Assembly (NCBI RefSeq): GCF_036884655.1
Contig: NC_088340.1
Span: 124,001-188,000, forward strand
Direction of reading: 5' to 3'
Source of the DNA: Musa acuminata AAA Group
Taxonomy: Eukaryota > Streptophyta > Magnoliopsida > Zingiberales > Musaceae
Length of the DNA: 64,000 nucleotides
The notes below the pieces were generated by a model. The model did no database searches, was not told the DNA's origin, and was given only the letters and a program-made list of their open reading frames with translations. The number at the start of each line of letters is the position of its first letter. The stretch's first letter is position 1. A program made the translations under genes and the position numbers. Shown piece after piece: positions 35,694 through 47,600 of the stretch.

Positions 35694-37242
35694 CGGCTTG
35701 ACGACACCAGGAACAGAGCACGGTGATAGCTTCTTACACCTGAAGGCACAAACAAAAGCGCGATCGACGTCGGAAGCGAAGAAAAGAGACTCGAGCTTCG
35801 CCTGCCTTCGGCCGAATAATAAGCCAGGAACGAAAGGCGAGGAAGGTTGGCCGCCCGCTGTCGCGGAGAGAGAGCGAACGTCTTACGAGGGTTTTGCTTC
35901 CCGAAGACGTTATAACGGGTTTAAGGGGCCGAAACAACATTAAACCAGTTTAAATTGTTAATAACGGCCTACCACTTTTCCACCGTCGTAACGGTTGGTC
36001 ATAACGGATCAAAACACGACTGCTATTATCGGTCATATCACACTCCTACAACAATAGTTAAATATTATAAGCAAAATGAATACTAATCCCTATAAATTTA
36101 AGTTTAATGGATAATATATATATATATGCCTGTTGAAAACATAAACAATTTTTTTATTTAGAAAAAAAATAAATTACATGTATACATCTCCGTTAGTGAT
36201 TTATGTTTTTGTTTCTTTAAATTTAATGTTATATATTTCCATCCAAAATCTGAACGCATAGATATAAGATTTCAGAGTCGGTTTGGTATTCTTTTCGGTG
36301 CTCCACTGATGGGTTTCAGTGTTATAGAGTGTTCAAATTGAATCCAAAAATTGAATCTAACCTAAACTGAATCAATTTCAAATTGGTTCGATCCAAACCG
36401 ATTCATTAATAATTTAGTTTTGTCTTTGTGTTATCTTATTGTTGATTCCTTTCTGCCTTCTATATTTAATTTTTCTTTAAGCATATTTCAAATGATATAT
36501 GTGACATATTTTTTTTAGAATATCGATTCAGTTGAATCAAAATTCTAATTCAATTTAATTAAATTGATCCGGTTCATCCAACCAGTTCATTTTAAATTTA
36601 TATATTTTTATAAATTATTTAAAATTAAAAATCGATTAATCAAATTGGATTAACCGATTTTGAATTGTTAGATAGGTCTCAAAATGTTTAGAATATCTTA
36701 CTGTAACTAAATCGAATTCTTTTTTGGTTCGATTTGATCTTTAACGGTTCGGTTCGAACTGTTTGAACACTCCCTGTACACGACCATGGGCAACAAAACT
36801 ATGTTTGTCATTTGATTAATTCAATCAAGTAATGATAGTAATATGATACTATATTTTGATTATTTTTATTTTATTATAGTGAGATCAATATTTTATCATA
36901 TGCAATAGTACAAGTCGATTCTTGATCATCAAATCTGACATGAAAGTCTATTTTGAATTATTTGAGTTGAAGCCAATACAAATTTAACATGATTTCTTTT
37001 TTAGTCAATCAACCAAACTAGTTAAACAGGTCGAACTAGTCTAGCGGGCCTCTTATTTTAAAAATAAAATTTGCACGTACTTAGGCGGTCCTGTGTTACA
37101 CCATCCATTCAAGATGGTTGCCCTTAGTTAATGGCAATTGCTTATAATAAATATTATGCTATTTATCGATTAGTTATGTTATTCACATAAATCTAACTAC
37201 AACATATATGTCTATAATTTATCTAGAGATAAAGATTACTAT

Positions 37243-38688
37243 TGTTGGGTATGCTAGTCGTAGGTACTTTACAAATTAATCATGATTTAACACCCGGTCT
37301 TTTTTATTTATTATATTTTAATATTTATTATTTTTATATTATTTATTACTTATATATATATATTTTTAATATTTAAATTGTGATGTCCTAGGATCCGTGC
37401 AATAAGAATCAGATCATGATGAGATCACGATAATGAGATTGATTCGTCTTTAAACATAGATCCTAAATAATTCCGATCATAGGTTACTCGAGAGACACAT
37501 CTAGATAACTGGTCATGGATACAGCTGGTCTCATAGCTCATTATGTAGGGATACTAGGGATATAATATAGATGCTCATTGGGGAATGAGTTCACTGATTA
37601 ATCTGCTTACGGAATGCTGAATGGTTGATGATACCTTATTGTCAAACAACGATTCCATAGTCTCAATGGTGTATATGAACCTTGGACTTGAGACACCAAG
37701 GATGTCCTATACAAGTGCTCCACTCTTTGATACCAGACTTATAGGTTTAGATATCTCAGATCTAACACAACCGATCATCGGGAGCGATAGTCAACCTTAC
37801 GAGGGCTCTTGAGTGTCGATAGAGGATCATTCACTCTCGGTGTCTTTAGAGAAATGTCTCATATGTTCTTGCTTAGACAAATCTCTAGCTATGGTCATTC
37901 GGATTGAGAGAGAAAGAGTTCTCCAAGAGAATTCAATTAGAGCGGGACTCGAGTAAAAACTATATGGGTATGACAGCACCATGCCCGGTATACGGTCTCT
38001 AGGATATTAGATGAATAAGAGACTATAGGTACACAGTAACTGAGGACAAATAGGTCCAATCGATTGGATTCCCTTGTATCTTCTAGGGATTGCGACGTAG
38101 TGGCCTAGTATCTCCGTAGTCGATGAGTCGAGTGAATTATTATAGAGATAATAATTTCTGAGCCAAAAGGAGTTATGACGAGTATGACTCATAACCAACT
38201 CGATATTGAGCCTAGAGGGTCACACGCACATATGATAGACATTGCGATAAGTAGAGGTTCGGATATGAGATATCCATCGACGCCCTTATCTTATTAGATA
38301 TCCAATAAGCCCCTGAATTATTGGATCATATGGATGAGATTCAATAAGAGCCCATGAGAGATTATTGGATAGAGATCTATTAATCTAAGAGACTTGTGTG
38401 GTTGGATGAAGATCCAATACCCAATAGGGGAGGATCCATTAGGGTTAAGTTGATAGGGGACTTTTATAAATAGGAGGGTTTTAATAGTTTATAGGCTAGA
38501 GATTTTTGCTTTTTCTCCTATTCTCCCGTATATTCCTATGTAACACAATCTATCTTACATGTGGTTTTCTATTTCGTAGATTTTTATGCATCAATCTTCA
38601 TACGACGACAATATATCTTTGGAAATTGGGGATTTTATTTTCTGTTCTTCCACTACGTATGTGATGTCGCCCCTAAGATTTCCCAATA
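37243..38688 (+). mobile_element. Probable solo LTR, copia-like
   Basis: Begins TGTTGGGTATGC and ends TTTCCCAATA, close to the TGTTGGGA..TCCCAACA ends of many copia LTRs. Inside are a TATAAATAGGAGGG box near 38466 and an expected transcript leader downstream. No gag or pol sequence is found on either side. ACTAT occurs at 37238-37242 and again at 38693-38697, 4 bp beyond the apparent end, so the target duplication is suggestive but not exact. Confidence 0.55.
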
Positions 38689-39084
38689 GGGTACTATATG
38701 ACATTAGCGATTAAAAAGATGACACATTAACTGTATATAATACTAACGTATTAACCATATCATATCCACTATAACATATGCCCCTCACTTCCCCGGCTGA
38801 GTAGTATTGTCAATTCGAGTAGGGATGAGTCAAATTATTCACTATAATATATCCACTATAACCATACCTTAGTGAACTATTATTCACTAAGGTATGTTGG
38901 TTAAGAGAATATGGGATATGATCCCGAAATTCTTTTTAAGTCGGTATGAGTCCATTTATTCGACTTAGTTAATTTGACTTGATCCTTTCATTGGGTTTTC
39001 TACCAATTTGGTGCACTAGCAATAATGGTGAAGTAGAAGAGTATGGCTGACTATGGTACCACCATGAAGTGCATTAAGAAGGCA

Positions 39085-39705
39085 TGATTGATGAAAATAA
39101 TAGAAGATAAGAACAATTATTGAAGAAGCTTTATTGAAGAAATGAAAATGCTTCAATACATTAATATGTTCCCTCTCCTATTTATACAAATTAGGAGAAA
39201 GGATTTTCCTCAGTAGAATAGAGGATTTCTCTCAACAGAATAGAGAGATTTCCTCATATAGTTGGAAAGAATGATTTATAAGCGAGAGACTTTGTGAGTA
39301 GGGCAAGATCTGTTGTGATTGTTGTTGCTATGAGGGCACAGGTGTTCCCTTCGTTCTCCTTAAGTCCACCCTTCGTTCTCCTTAAGTCCACCGACTATTG
39401 GCTGATCAGCGAAGGCTACCGTGGTGAGGAAGATGAGGATTGGCCGTGGAGCCTCTTAGGAATGTGGCTGCAGCGGCATTGGTCGTTGGCTGAAGACAAG
39501 GGCGAAGCTTCGCTTTTCTCAACGACGTTGGTCGTTGGCCAAAGGCAAGAGCGAAACTTTGTTTTTCTCACTACTCTGATACCATGAAGAAAATAATAGA
39601 AGATAAGAACAATTATTGAAGAAGCTTTATTAAAGGAGCTTTATTGAAGAAAAGAAGAAGCTTTATTGAAGAAATGAAAATACTTCAATACATTAACATA
39701 GTTTC
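39085..39705. repeat. Direct repeat pair about 500 bp apart
   Basis: A segment with AAAATAATAGAAGATAAG, AACAATTATTGAAGAAGC and AATGCTTCAATACATTAA-like blocks occurs at about 39085-39165 and again at 39585-39705; the second copy contains an extra internal duplication of the GAAGCTTTATT unit. Between them, 39348-39392 holds a 22-23 bp tandem duplication of CCTTCGTTCTCCTTAAGTCC. Origin is probably transposon-related. Confidence 0.7.
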
Positions 39706-39836
39706 AATAATTATTGGAGTCGTATGTGAGGTTAAAGAGTCAAGGCTTCGGTAGATGATGATGCACTTGTTCAAGAAAACTTAGGGTGGCGATGTGTAGA
39801 GGATTTAGAAGTTATGGTAAGTGGCGCACTGCAAGT

Positions 39837-40208
39837 CGAATAACCAGACATGGGGTTGTATGAAGGGCTATAGGGTCAAATGTGATGGCATGGTGGAGTA
39901 AGTGGCCAAGCGTTGGGGCGCACGAAGGGCTTTATGGCTAGGTGCAATGGCCCGAAAGGGTCAAGTGACCAAGTGCGGGAGAGCACAAAGAGCCATGAGG
40001 CCAGGGGTGGTGGCACAATAAGGTTAGGTGACTAGGCATGGGGTGCATAAAGGGTCACGAGGCTAAGCGCGATGGAACGATACAATCAAGTGACTAAGTG
40101 TAAGCGGTGCATGAAGGGCCACAAAGTCAGGTGCGATAGTGTAATAGGGTAAAGTGACCAAGTGTGGAAGTGCACGAAGAGTCATAAACGGTGGGTGCGA
40201 TGACAAAT
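39837..40208. repeat. Minisatellite, about 63-bp unit, six degenerate copies
   Basis: Units begin with GTGACCAAGTG-like sequence (GTGGCCAAGCG, GTGACTAGGCA, GTGACTAAGTG and so on), followed by GTGCACGAAGGGCCA and AGGTGCGATGG variants. Six copies are recognisable, with substitutions and 1-3 base length differences. Confidence 0.8.
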
Positions 40209-41259
40209 GTTACACTGGTGTTTTGTCATATGGTGACACGAGGGTTCAACTAATGTACATGCCCTGCATGTACCCCATTGGTGAGTGGGATAATCTAAGC
40301 AAATCTATATGCAACTTCACGGTGATGATCAAATCATAGTTGCTTACAGCGAAGAGGAGTCATGGCCGACTTGCTGACATGTGGCCATTACATAGATCGT
40401 GAGAGATTAAGTTATGATCATGGTGATGATATGTTCTGACCACAAGATCCCTAGGAGAGTACCTTATGTCTTGAGCCATGCTGATAGTGTCATCTGTCAT
40501 ACTTGAAGCTTTCGAGAATCAAAGGGATGTTTAGGTAGAGAGGGTGTAGCTAGAAGAGAGAAGCCATAGATATCACTTTCTTTCTTTATCATATTAATTC
40601 TAATTTTATAATTGACATAAATATCATGTTAAGTAAATAATTATAAAAAAATAAAGTCAATGATATTTAAATAATCATAATTATATTTATAAAATTATAT
40701 ATATTTTATTTAATCGATTCATTCTTTTTTTGTCTTTTTAATCCAATTATATGGTTCGATCGAATCCTCAATGTTCTCTAGTATGTTATATTTGAGAAAT
40801 CCATCCGAGGACTATCTAATAAAAAGATGTTTGGGTTAAGCCTAAAAGTAAATAAAAAAGACAAAAAAAATTGGGTTAAAGCCTACATTTACCACGTTAA
40901 TTTGACTTGAACCAACCCGCATGAAAATAAAAATAATTATAACATAGCTATCTCTTTTGTCTAAGCAACTAATAAGAGGGAGAACACCTACTCGAATAAT
41001 AATATTTTAGATGTACGTCATTGCCGATCAGCATCCACTACACTAACAACTATCGGTAGATTTAATGTCAGTTATGTTCAACAGAAAAGGGGGAATTAGA
41101 TGTACATCAGTCGTACCGATTTGTTTTAGTTTGCCGAGCTAATTTTGATATACATTCCGCGACAACATTCGTACCGCGTCTTAGCTTGGAGTTTGATAAT
41201 TTGAGTTAAATACACAATAAATAATTTAATGAAGATTACTTATATTTCTTTTCATATCC

Positions 41260-41268
41260 GGTATATAT

Positions 41269-41299
<31 letters not shown>

Positions 41300-41350
41300 C
41301 ATACATACATATATATATATATATACATACATATATATATATATATATTA
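41260..41350. repeat. Compound (AT)n/(CATA)n microsatellite
   Basis: Alternating AT runs and CATACATA blocks about 330-420 bp upstream of the STT3B start codon. Confidence 0.95.
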
Positions 41351-41679
41351 ATCAACTAAAAAAGATGATGATTACTTGTAAATATACTTACTCATTGTGT
41401 CAATTAAAATCAATGTTGGCTTAGAGGTCAAAGTAAGTGCGTAACTTCGCTCTCCTGCACTTGGCTCACTATATTTTTTAATAGATAAGTAATGTAATTA
41501 TGCTTAAATAGACACTTAATCCTGACCCAAATATTCTAAAGCTCACCAGTGGTGACTAGACTCCCCCGCTGGTCTTCTACCCCCGATTTCATCTCCGATC
41601 AGTTTCCTAGGGTTTCTCTCCCTACTCCAAAACCCCTAACCAGATCTGCTCTTCTCGCTCCTCCTCCTCCGTCGCTGCG

Positions 41680-44600
41680 ATGGGCGCTAAGGCCGAGAAT
41701 GGTCCCAAGCCCCCTCCGCCCCTCTCCTCTCCGCCTCCCTTCAAAGCCCTCGTGAAGCTCAAGACCAAGCAGCAGGAGCTCTTGATCCGCTCCGCCGCCC
41801 TCGCCCTCATCTACGTCCTTGCATTCGCCATCCGCCTCTTCAGCGTTCTTCGCTACGAGTCCATGATCCACGAGTTCGACCCCTATTTCAACTATCGCAC
41901 CACCCTTTTCCTCACCCGCAACGGCTTTTATGAGTTCTGGAACTGGTTCGACTCGGAGAGCTGGTATCCCCTCGGCCGCATCATCGGCGGCACTCTCTAC
42001 CCCGGCCTCATGGTCACCGCTGCCCTCATCTACCGTGCCCTCCGCTTCCTCACCTTTGCCGTCCACATCCGCGAAGTCTGTGTCCTCACCGCCCCCTTCT
42101 TTGCCTCAAACACCACCCTCGTCGCTTACTTCTTTGGCAAGGAGATCTGGGACGCTGGCGCGGGGCTGGTCGCCGCCGCCCTCATCGCCATCTGCCCCGG
42201 CTACATCTCGAGGTCCGTCGCCGGATCGTATGACAACGAAGGGGTCGCGATCTTTGCGCTTCTATTCACGTTCTACCTTTTCGTCAAGGCTGTGAACACT
42301 GGATCGCTGGCTTGGTCGCTGGCCTCGGCGTTCGGGTACTTCTACATGGTGTCGGCGTGGGGAGGATACGTGTTTATAATCAACTTGATTCCCCTGTATG
42401 TTTTGGTGTTGCTGGTGACAGGGCGGTATTCGATGCGGCTCTACGTCGCGTATAACTGCATGTATGTGCTGGGAATGATGCTCGCCATGCAGATCAGGTT
42501 TGTGGGTTTCCAGCATGTGCAATCTGGAGAGCACATGGCGGCCATGGGGGTGTTTTTCTTGATGCAGGTTTAGCTTCTCTTTTCTTTCCTGATTCTGATT
42601 TGTTTGTTTCTTCTATTTGGTTCAGCGACCAAAGCAAAAAAGTGATACATGAATAGTATTCTGCCATAGATTCTCCCAGCTCGGAAGATAGTGCTTCTTG
42701 TTTCCTGGTACACATGACCACAGGAATGTTAGAAGGGTTGCTTTTTTTCAATACATTTTGAATATGTTCATACAATCTCAATCTGACTTAAAATCTCAAC
42801 ATGAAGCTATTTAATTTTTATACATTCAGTTGTATAGTAGTGCCCATTTTTTTTGTTATTCTCTTGCGGTGAGGACAATTGAATTAGTAAGGCTGCTACC
42901 ATCAGCCATTTCCACTTCAAGGTTAAAGTCTTACTGCAAGAAAAAGAAAATTGAAACTTTAGGACCACCTAAAGCAGTTATGAACTAGCAATTGCTTTAT
43001 TCATATACTGAAGGTGCTTTCTCATGCAAATCACTACTCTTTCTGTTTGTGCCACTTAGTAGTTTGAGATTTGAACAGATTTTAAGAGTCTTCAGTCTGA
43101 TCATCTGATCCCATACATGGTGAATTTACATTTATTGTCATCTACACAATGTTATTTCCATTTTAAGTTAGGGGCTAAATGAATGTTTGATATTGGCATT
43201 ATGTTCTGATAGTTCAGTGCAGAATGGCAGCACCAAAGCTGGCATACAAAGGCCCTCGATGGATTCCTCTTGTATAAATGGATCATAATGAGAAGGCTGG
43301 GTAAAGCCATGTAGTTATTTCTGTAAATCTGCGGGTTTGCATTGTAGCTGGATTGTTCTGTATAGGTTATGAGCAGCTGTTTTTTAGTTGAGTGTAGCAC
43401 CTTGGGAAAGTTACATTAGCCATCCCATTGTTGGCCTATTTCAGCACCTAAGGTTTTAACAATTATCAAAAAGCTTTGCAATTTTAGGTAGAAAAGATGA
43501 CTGTGGATCCTCTCCAAGCAGAAAAATTCTTGTTCTGTTCCTACTTTTAAAAGATATTGTTCTGATGACTATACTTGTCTACCAAGGCAATATCCTTTTT
43601 TTTCTGGTTGGATCGATAATAGTGGAATGACTATATCACCTGATCCTAATTAATATCTTTTTGTTACATCTGTGAATTTAACCTAAGTGATATAGTCATC
43701 CCAACTTTAAAGTAGTATATTCAAATTGCATGTTCCAAATTCTCCTAGATATTGAGTTCAAAACCTTGTGCATATGGGGATTTCATCAGGATTTGAACCA
43801 GATATCCTTTAAACACATCGTCTAAGTAAGTCTCACCCTCTAGATCGTATAATTTAAGTTTCGGGAGCATTACTGGAATTTCTGAGTCAGTCTCACCCTC
43901 TATATCCTATAATCTAAATTTCAGGGGCATCTTCTAAGTTAGTCTCACCCTCTAAATCCTATAGTATATTCAAATCACATGTTCCAAATTCTCCTAGAAA
44001 TTGAGTTCAAAACCTTGTCCATATGGGGGTTTCGTATGGATTCGAGCCAGATATCCTCTAAGCCCATCGTCTAAGTCAGTGTCGCCCTCTTGATCCTATA
44101 ATTTAAATTTCAGGGGCATTGCTGGAATTTTTAGCTCCTAGAATTTATGAATCCCCACTCATGTATGTCATGCTTGAAATCTTCCACCCAGATTCAAAAT
44201 CTGATCCTTAAAATTTGATGAAAATATGACTTGGAATTTGGATCTCTATTAGAGAAAATTTAGTATTCCAAATTCATCAAGAAAATGGGGTTTAAGAACG
44301 TACAACTACTAAAATATGATTCTTTTTTGTTTTTTGTGGATCGGGGATTATGTTGTATGGTTCTTATTTCTTAGTTGCGAGCTTTTCTCACAATTTATCA
44401 ATGTTTGCATAGTGACTCTTGCTTCTTAAGGCTTCTATATGATTTATGTTAATGGTGAGTGATGCTGGTAATGTGGATGATCATGGAAGCACTATTTTCA
44501 TCTGTTATGCTTTTATATTTAGCTCAACTGTTCAGCTAATAGATCTTTAGCCACTTTAACTGCAATGAGCCTGATTTTCAGTTTTTTTTGTAGGTATTTT

Positions 44601-47600
44601 ACTTTCTATACTGGGTGAAGGACATGTTAAATGATACAAAGTTATTCCAGTCCTTCTTGCAAATTACTCTGACATGTGCAATAGGTGTTGGTACTCTTGC
44701 TCTTGGAATTGGTATGGCATCCGGCTATATCTCTCCATGGACAGGCCGTTTTTACTCCTTGCTTGATCCAACATATGCGAAGGACCATATTCCGATTATT
44801 GCCTCTGTTTCAGAGCATCAACCGACAGCATGGTCATCCTTTATGTTTGACTTCCACATCCTTCTTATTCTTTTCCCTGCGGGCCTGTACTTCTGCTTTA
44901 AGCGGTTGTCAGATGCAACTATATTCATAGTCATGTATGGCCTGACAAGCATGTACTTCGCTAGTGTTATGGTTCGTTTGATCCTTGTAGCTGCACCTGC
45001 AGTCTGCCTAATTAGTGCTATCGCAATCTCTGCCACGATAAAAAATCTAACAACTTTGATACGCAAGAAGAGCAAGGCTGCTTTGACAGTTTCTAGCAAA
45101 GCGACATCTAACTTGAAGGCCTCAGCTAAGGTAGTGTCTTCCATTTGGATGAATGTATTGCATATTACAATGCAATTTTTAGTTATTCTCCATTTAGGTC
45201 AGAAAGTTATGATGATAAAATATTGAACTTGATAGTGTTTTTAAATAATTTATTCTTTCAGGTGTCTCAGCATTTGGAAATATTTTTAATAAAGCATTAA
45301 CATAGGTTGCACAGCCATATTACCATCAGATATACAGTTGAATTTTGGAATATTGTTAAATAAAACTTAATCATGTTAAGTGTAGTCATAAGACAACCAG
45401 ATATTTTAGCACTAACATTCATATTATTTTCCAATCATTTGCAGCATTTAGATTACAATTATGTGTCATAATCTATCCTGAACTTTTTGAAAAATCAACT
45501 TTTTTGAATCTGTAAATGGTCATAACTTTGTAACTGACTAAGCTAATTTACTCAGTAGTTGAGATCATCCTCTGCATACCTCATAAAACTTCAGAATGAT
45601 TCTGCAAGCTTCTTTTTTACAATCTAAACTTGTCTCTTAATTCAGTTCCTTCTTCTGACACTTGGAATATAGACATTAGGACTAAGAATACAAAGAGAGC
45701 ATCCATTGTGTTCTAGTTAACAAGATTTGGTTCGTGGATGCTTCATGGCGGAATGCTAGTTTTATAATGAGATGCATATCTGCTGGATTATAGGTAATTG
45801 AATAACAATTAAGCAATTGGGGCCAACCTTCTACTCTATGCCTTCTGTCCTTCAGGACTATAGGTGTATTAGGAGGCCCAAAATATATTAGAAATGCAAA
45901 AGAGTAACTGTTTTGACACTTGATTGATTTATGAAGAATGCTGCTTGTTTGTACTAAAATAAAATTAGATTTCTGTCCTGCAATAGATAGAATCATGATG
46001 TTATATGCAAAGTTTGTTCCATAGAACATTCTTTTAGGTTATTTGTTTCCTAAGGATCGTGCTTTCTTGACTAGCTATGTGGTAAGATTTTTTTTCTCTT
46101 TGCTGTGGTTACATGCGATGCAATGTTTCAGGCTGTTGATGATGTTCTTGGTCGTTATACTTGTTCATTTTCATGATTTAGGACATTTATTAGTTGGTAA
46201 ACAATCACAAACTAAAAGAGATACCTTTTCTGACAATGTTACTTGGATTGTGAATGTATCCGCGATTTCAATAGGCGCTCGGGCGAGGCGAGGCCCTTGC
46301 ACCTCGTTTAATGTCCAGGTGATGTGCTTCAAAGAGGCGTCGCTTGGGCGCTCGCCCGAGACTAGACGTCGGGCGCTTCGGGTGAGCGCCTAGTTAAACC
46401 AGGGCCCAGGCGATCGAACCAGCGTTTTGGGTTTAGTTTGGTCGCATTTGCGTTAGTTGGTTCAATTGAACCAACTAAAGCATCGATATCAACCTCCTAG
46501 CATCTCTCTCGCGACTTCCCCAACCCTAACCTTGCTCGTGATTTCGCCGTCGATATTTCCTCTCTACTACCGCTACCTCTCTCCGCTGTTGCTGCTCTCT
46601 ATTGTCGCTGCCACTATCGTTTCTCACCGCTGCCACTATTGCTGCTCGCTATTGTTATTGCCGCTTGCTGCTACCGCTACCACTATCACTGCTTGCCATT
46701 GTCGCTGCTCGCTGTTACCGCTACCGCTGCTCTCAATCAGCAACCTCAGTCTTACTCTTACTCTCTTCTCATATCGACTTAACTTAGTATACTATTAACG
46801 ATATACTGTTAATTATATACTGATAATAGTATTTTTTATTTATTAGATTAATAATATATTATTTTAATTTTAATACTGTTATTTTTTATTTACTTAAAAT
46901 TATTTAAATAATTATATTATTAATTATATTATATATTTTTATATTTTTAGCCTCATCAGTGATTTAAAAAGCGTTAGGCGCCAAAAGGCGTCAAGGTCCA
47001 AGAATGCTCGAGGCGCTAGGTGCTCGCTCGAGCGAAGCGAGGCGCTAAAATATAAAAATATATAATATAATTAATAAATATAATTATTTAAAATTTTAAA
47101 TATAATTATTTAAATATAATAATTTTAAATAAATAAAAATTAATAGTATTAAAAATCAAAATAATATATTATTAATCTAATAAATATAAATATTATTATT
47201 GATATATTGTTAATAGTATATTGAATGAGAAGAAGGAAAAGGAGTGTAAGGGGGTGCTGATTGAGAAAAGAGGGAGCGGGAGTGTAAGGAGGCAGCGGGA
47301 GCGACGAGCGGCGACAGTAGCAGCGAGCAGCGGGAGCGAGAGCAAGAACGGCGACAGCAGCTAGCAGCGGGAGCAGGAGCGGCGACAGCGGCTAGCAGCG
47401 GGAGCAGGAGCAGCAACGACAACGAGCAAGGTTAGGGTTGGGCAGCGACAACTTATATTGGTTTTAGTTGGTTCGATTGAACCAACTAACTACTGGAGAT
47501 CGAACCAGACTTAAAATCTTGGTTCGGTTGCCTGGTTTAACCTAGGCGCTCACCCGAAGTGCCCAACGGCTGGGCTCGGGCGAGCGCCCAGGTGGCGCCT

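Larger units (their letters stand above)
35694..41679. other. Large intergenic region, mostly transposon-derived
   Basis: The first 250 bp (to about 35940) are GC-rich and should hold the DHODH promoter. After that the region is AT-rich with a probable solo LTR (37243-38688), repeated segments (39085-39705), a minisatellite (39837-40208) and an AT/CATA microsatellite just upstream of STT3B. No gene is supported; open frames here are short and overlap LTR or repeat sequence. Confidence 0.6.

Noticed and set aside
41599..42066. 155-codon acidic ORF on the minus strand
   Set aside because: Shadow of STT3B exon 1, whose plus-strand protein is strongly conserved.
46457..46798. Ser/Leu/Ala-rich ORF in STT3B intron 2
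   Set aside because: Lies in the hAT-like element and comes from a degenerate CGCTGCTACC-type triplet stretch; the inverted copy gives a matching artefact at 47210-47422.
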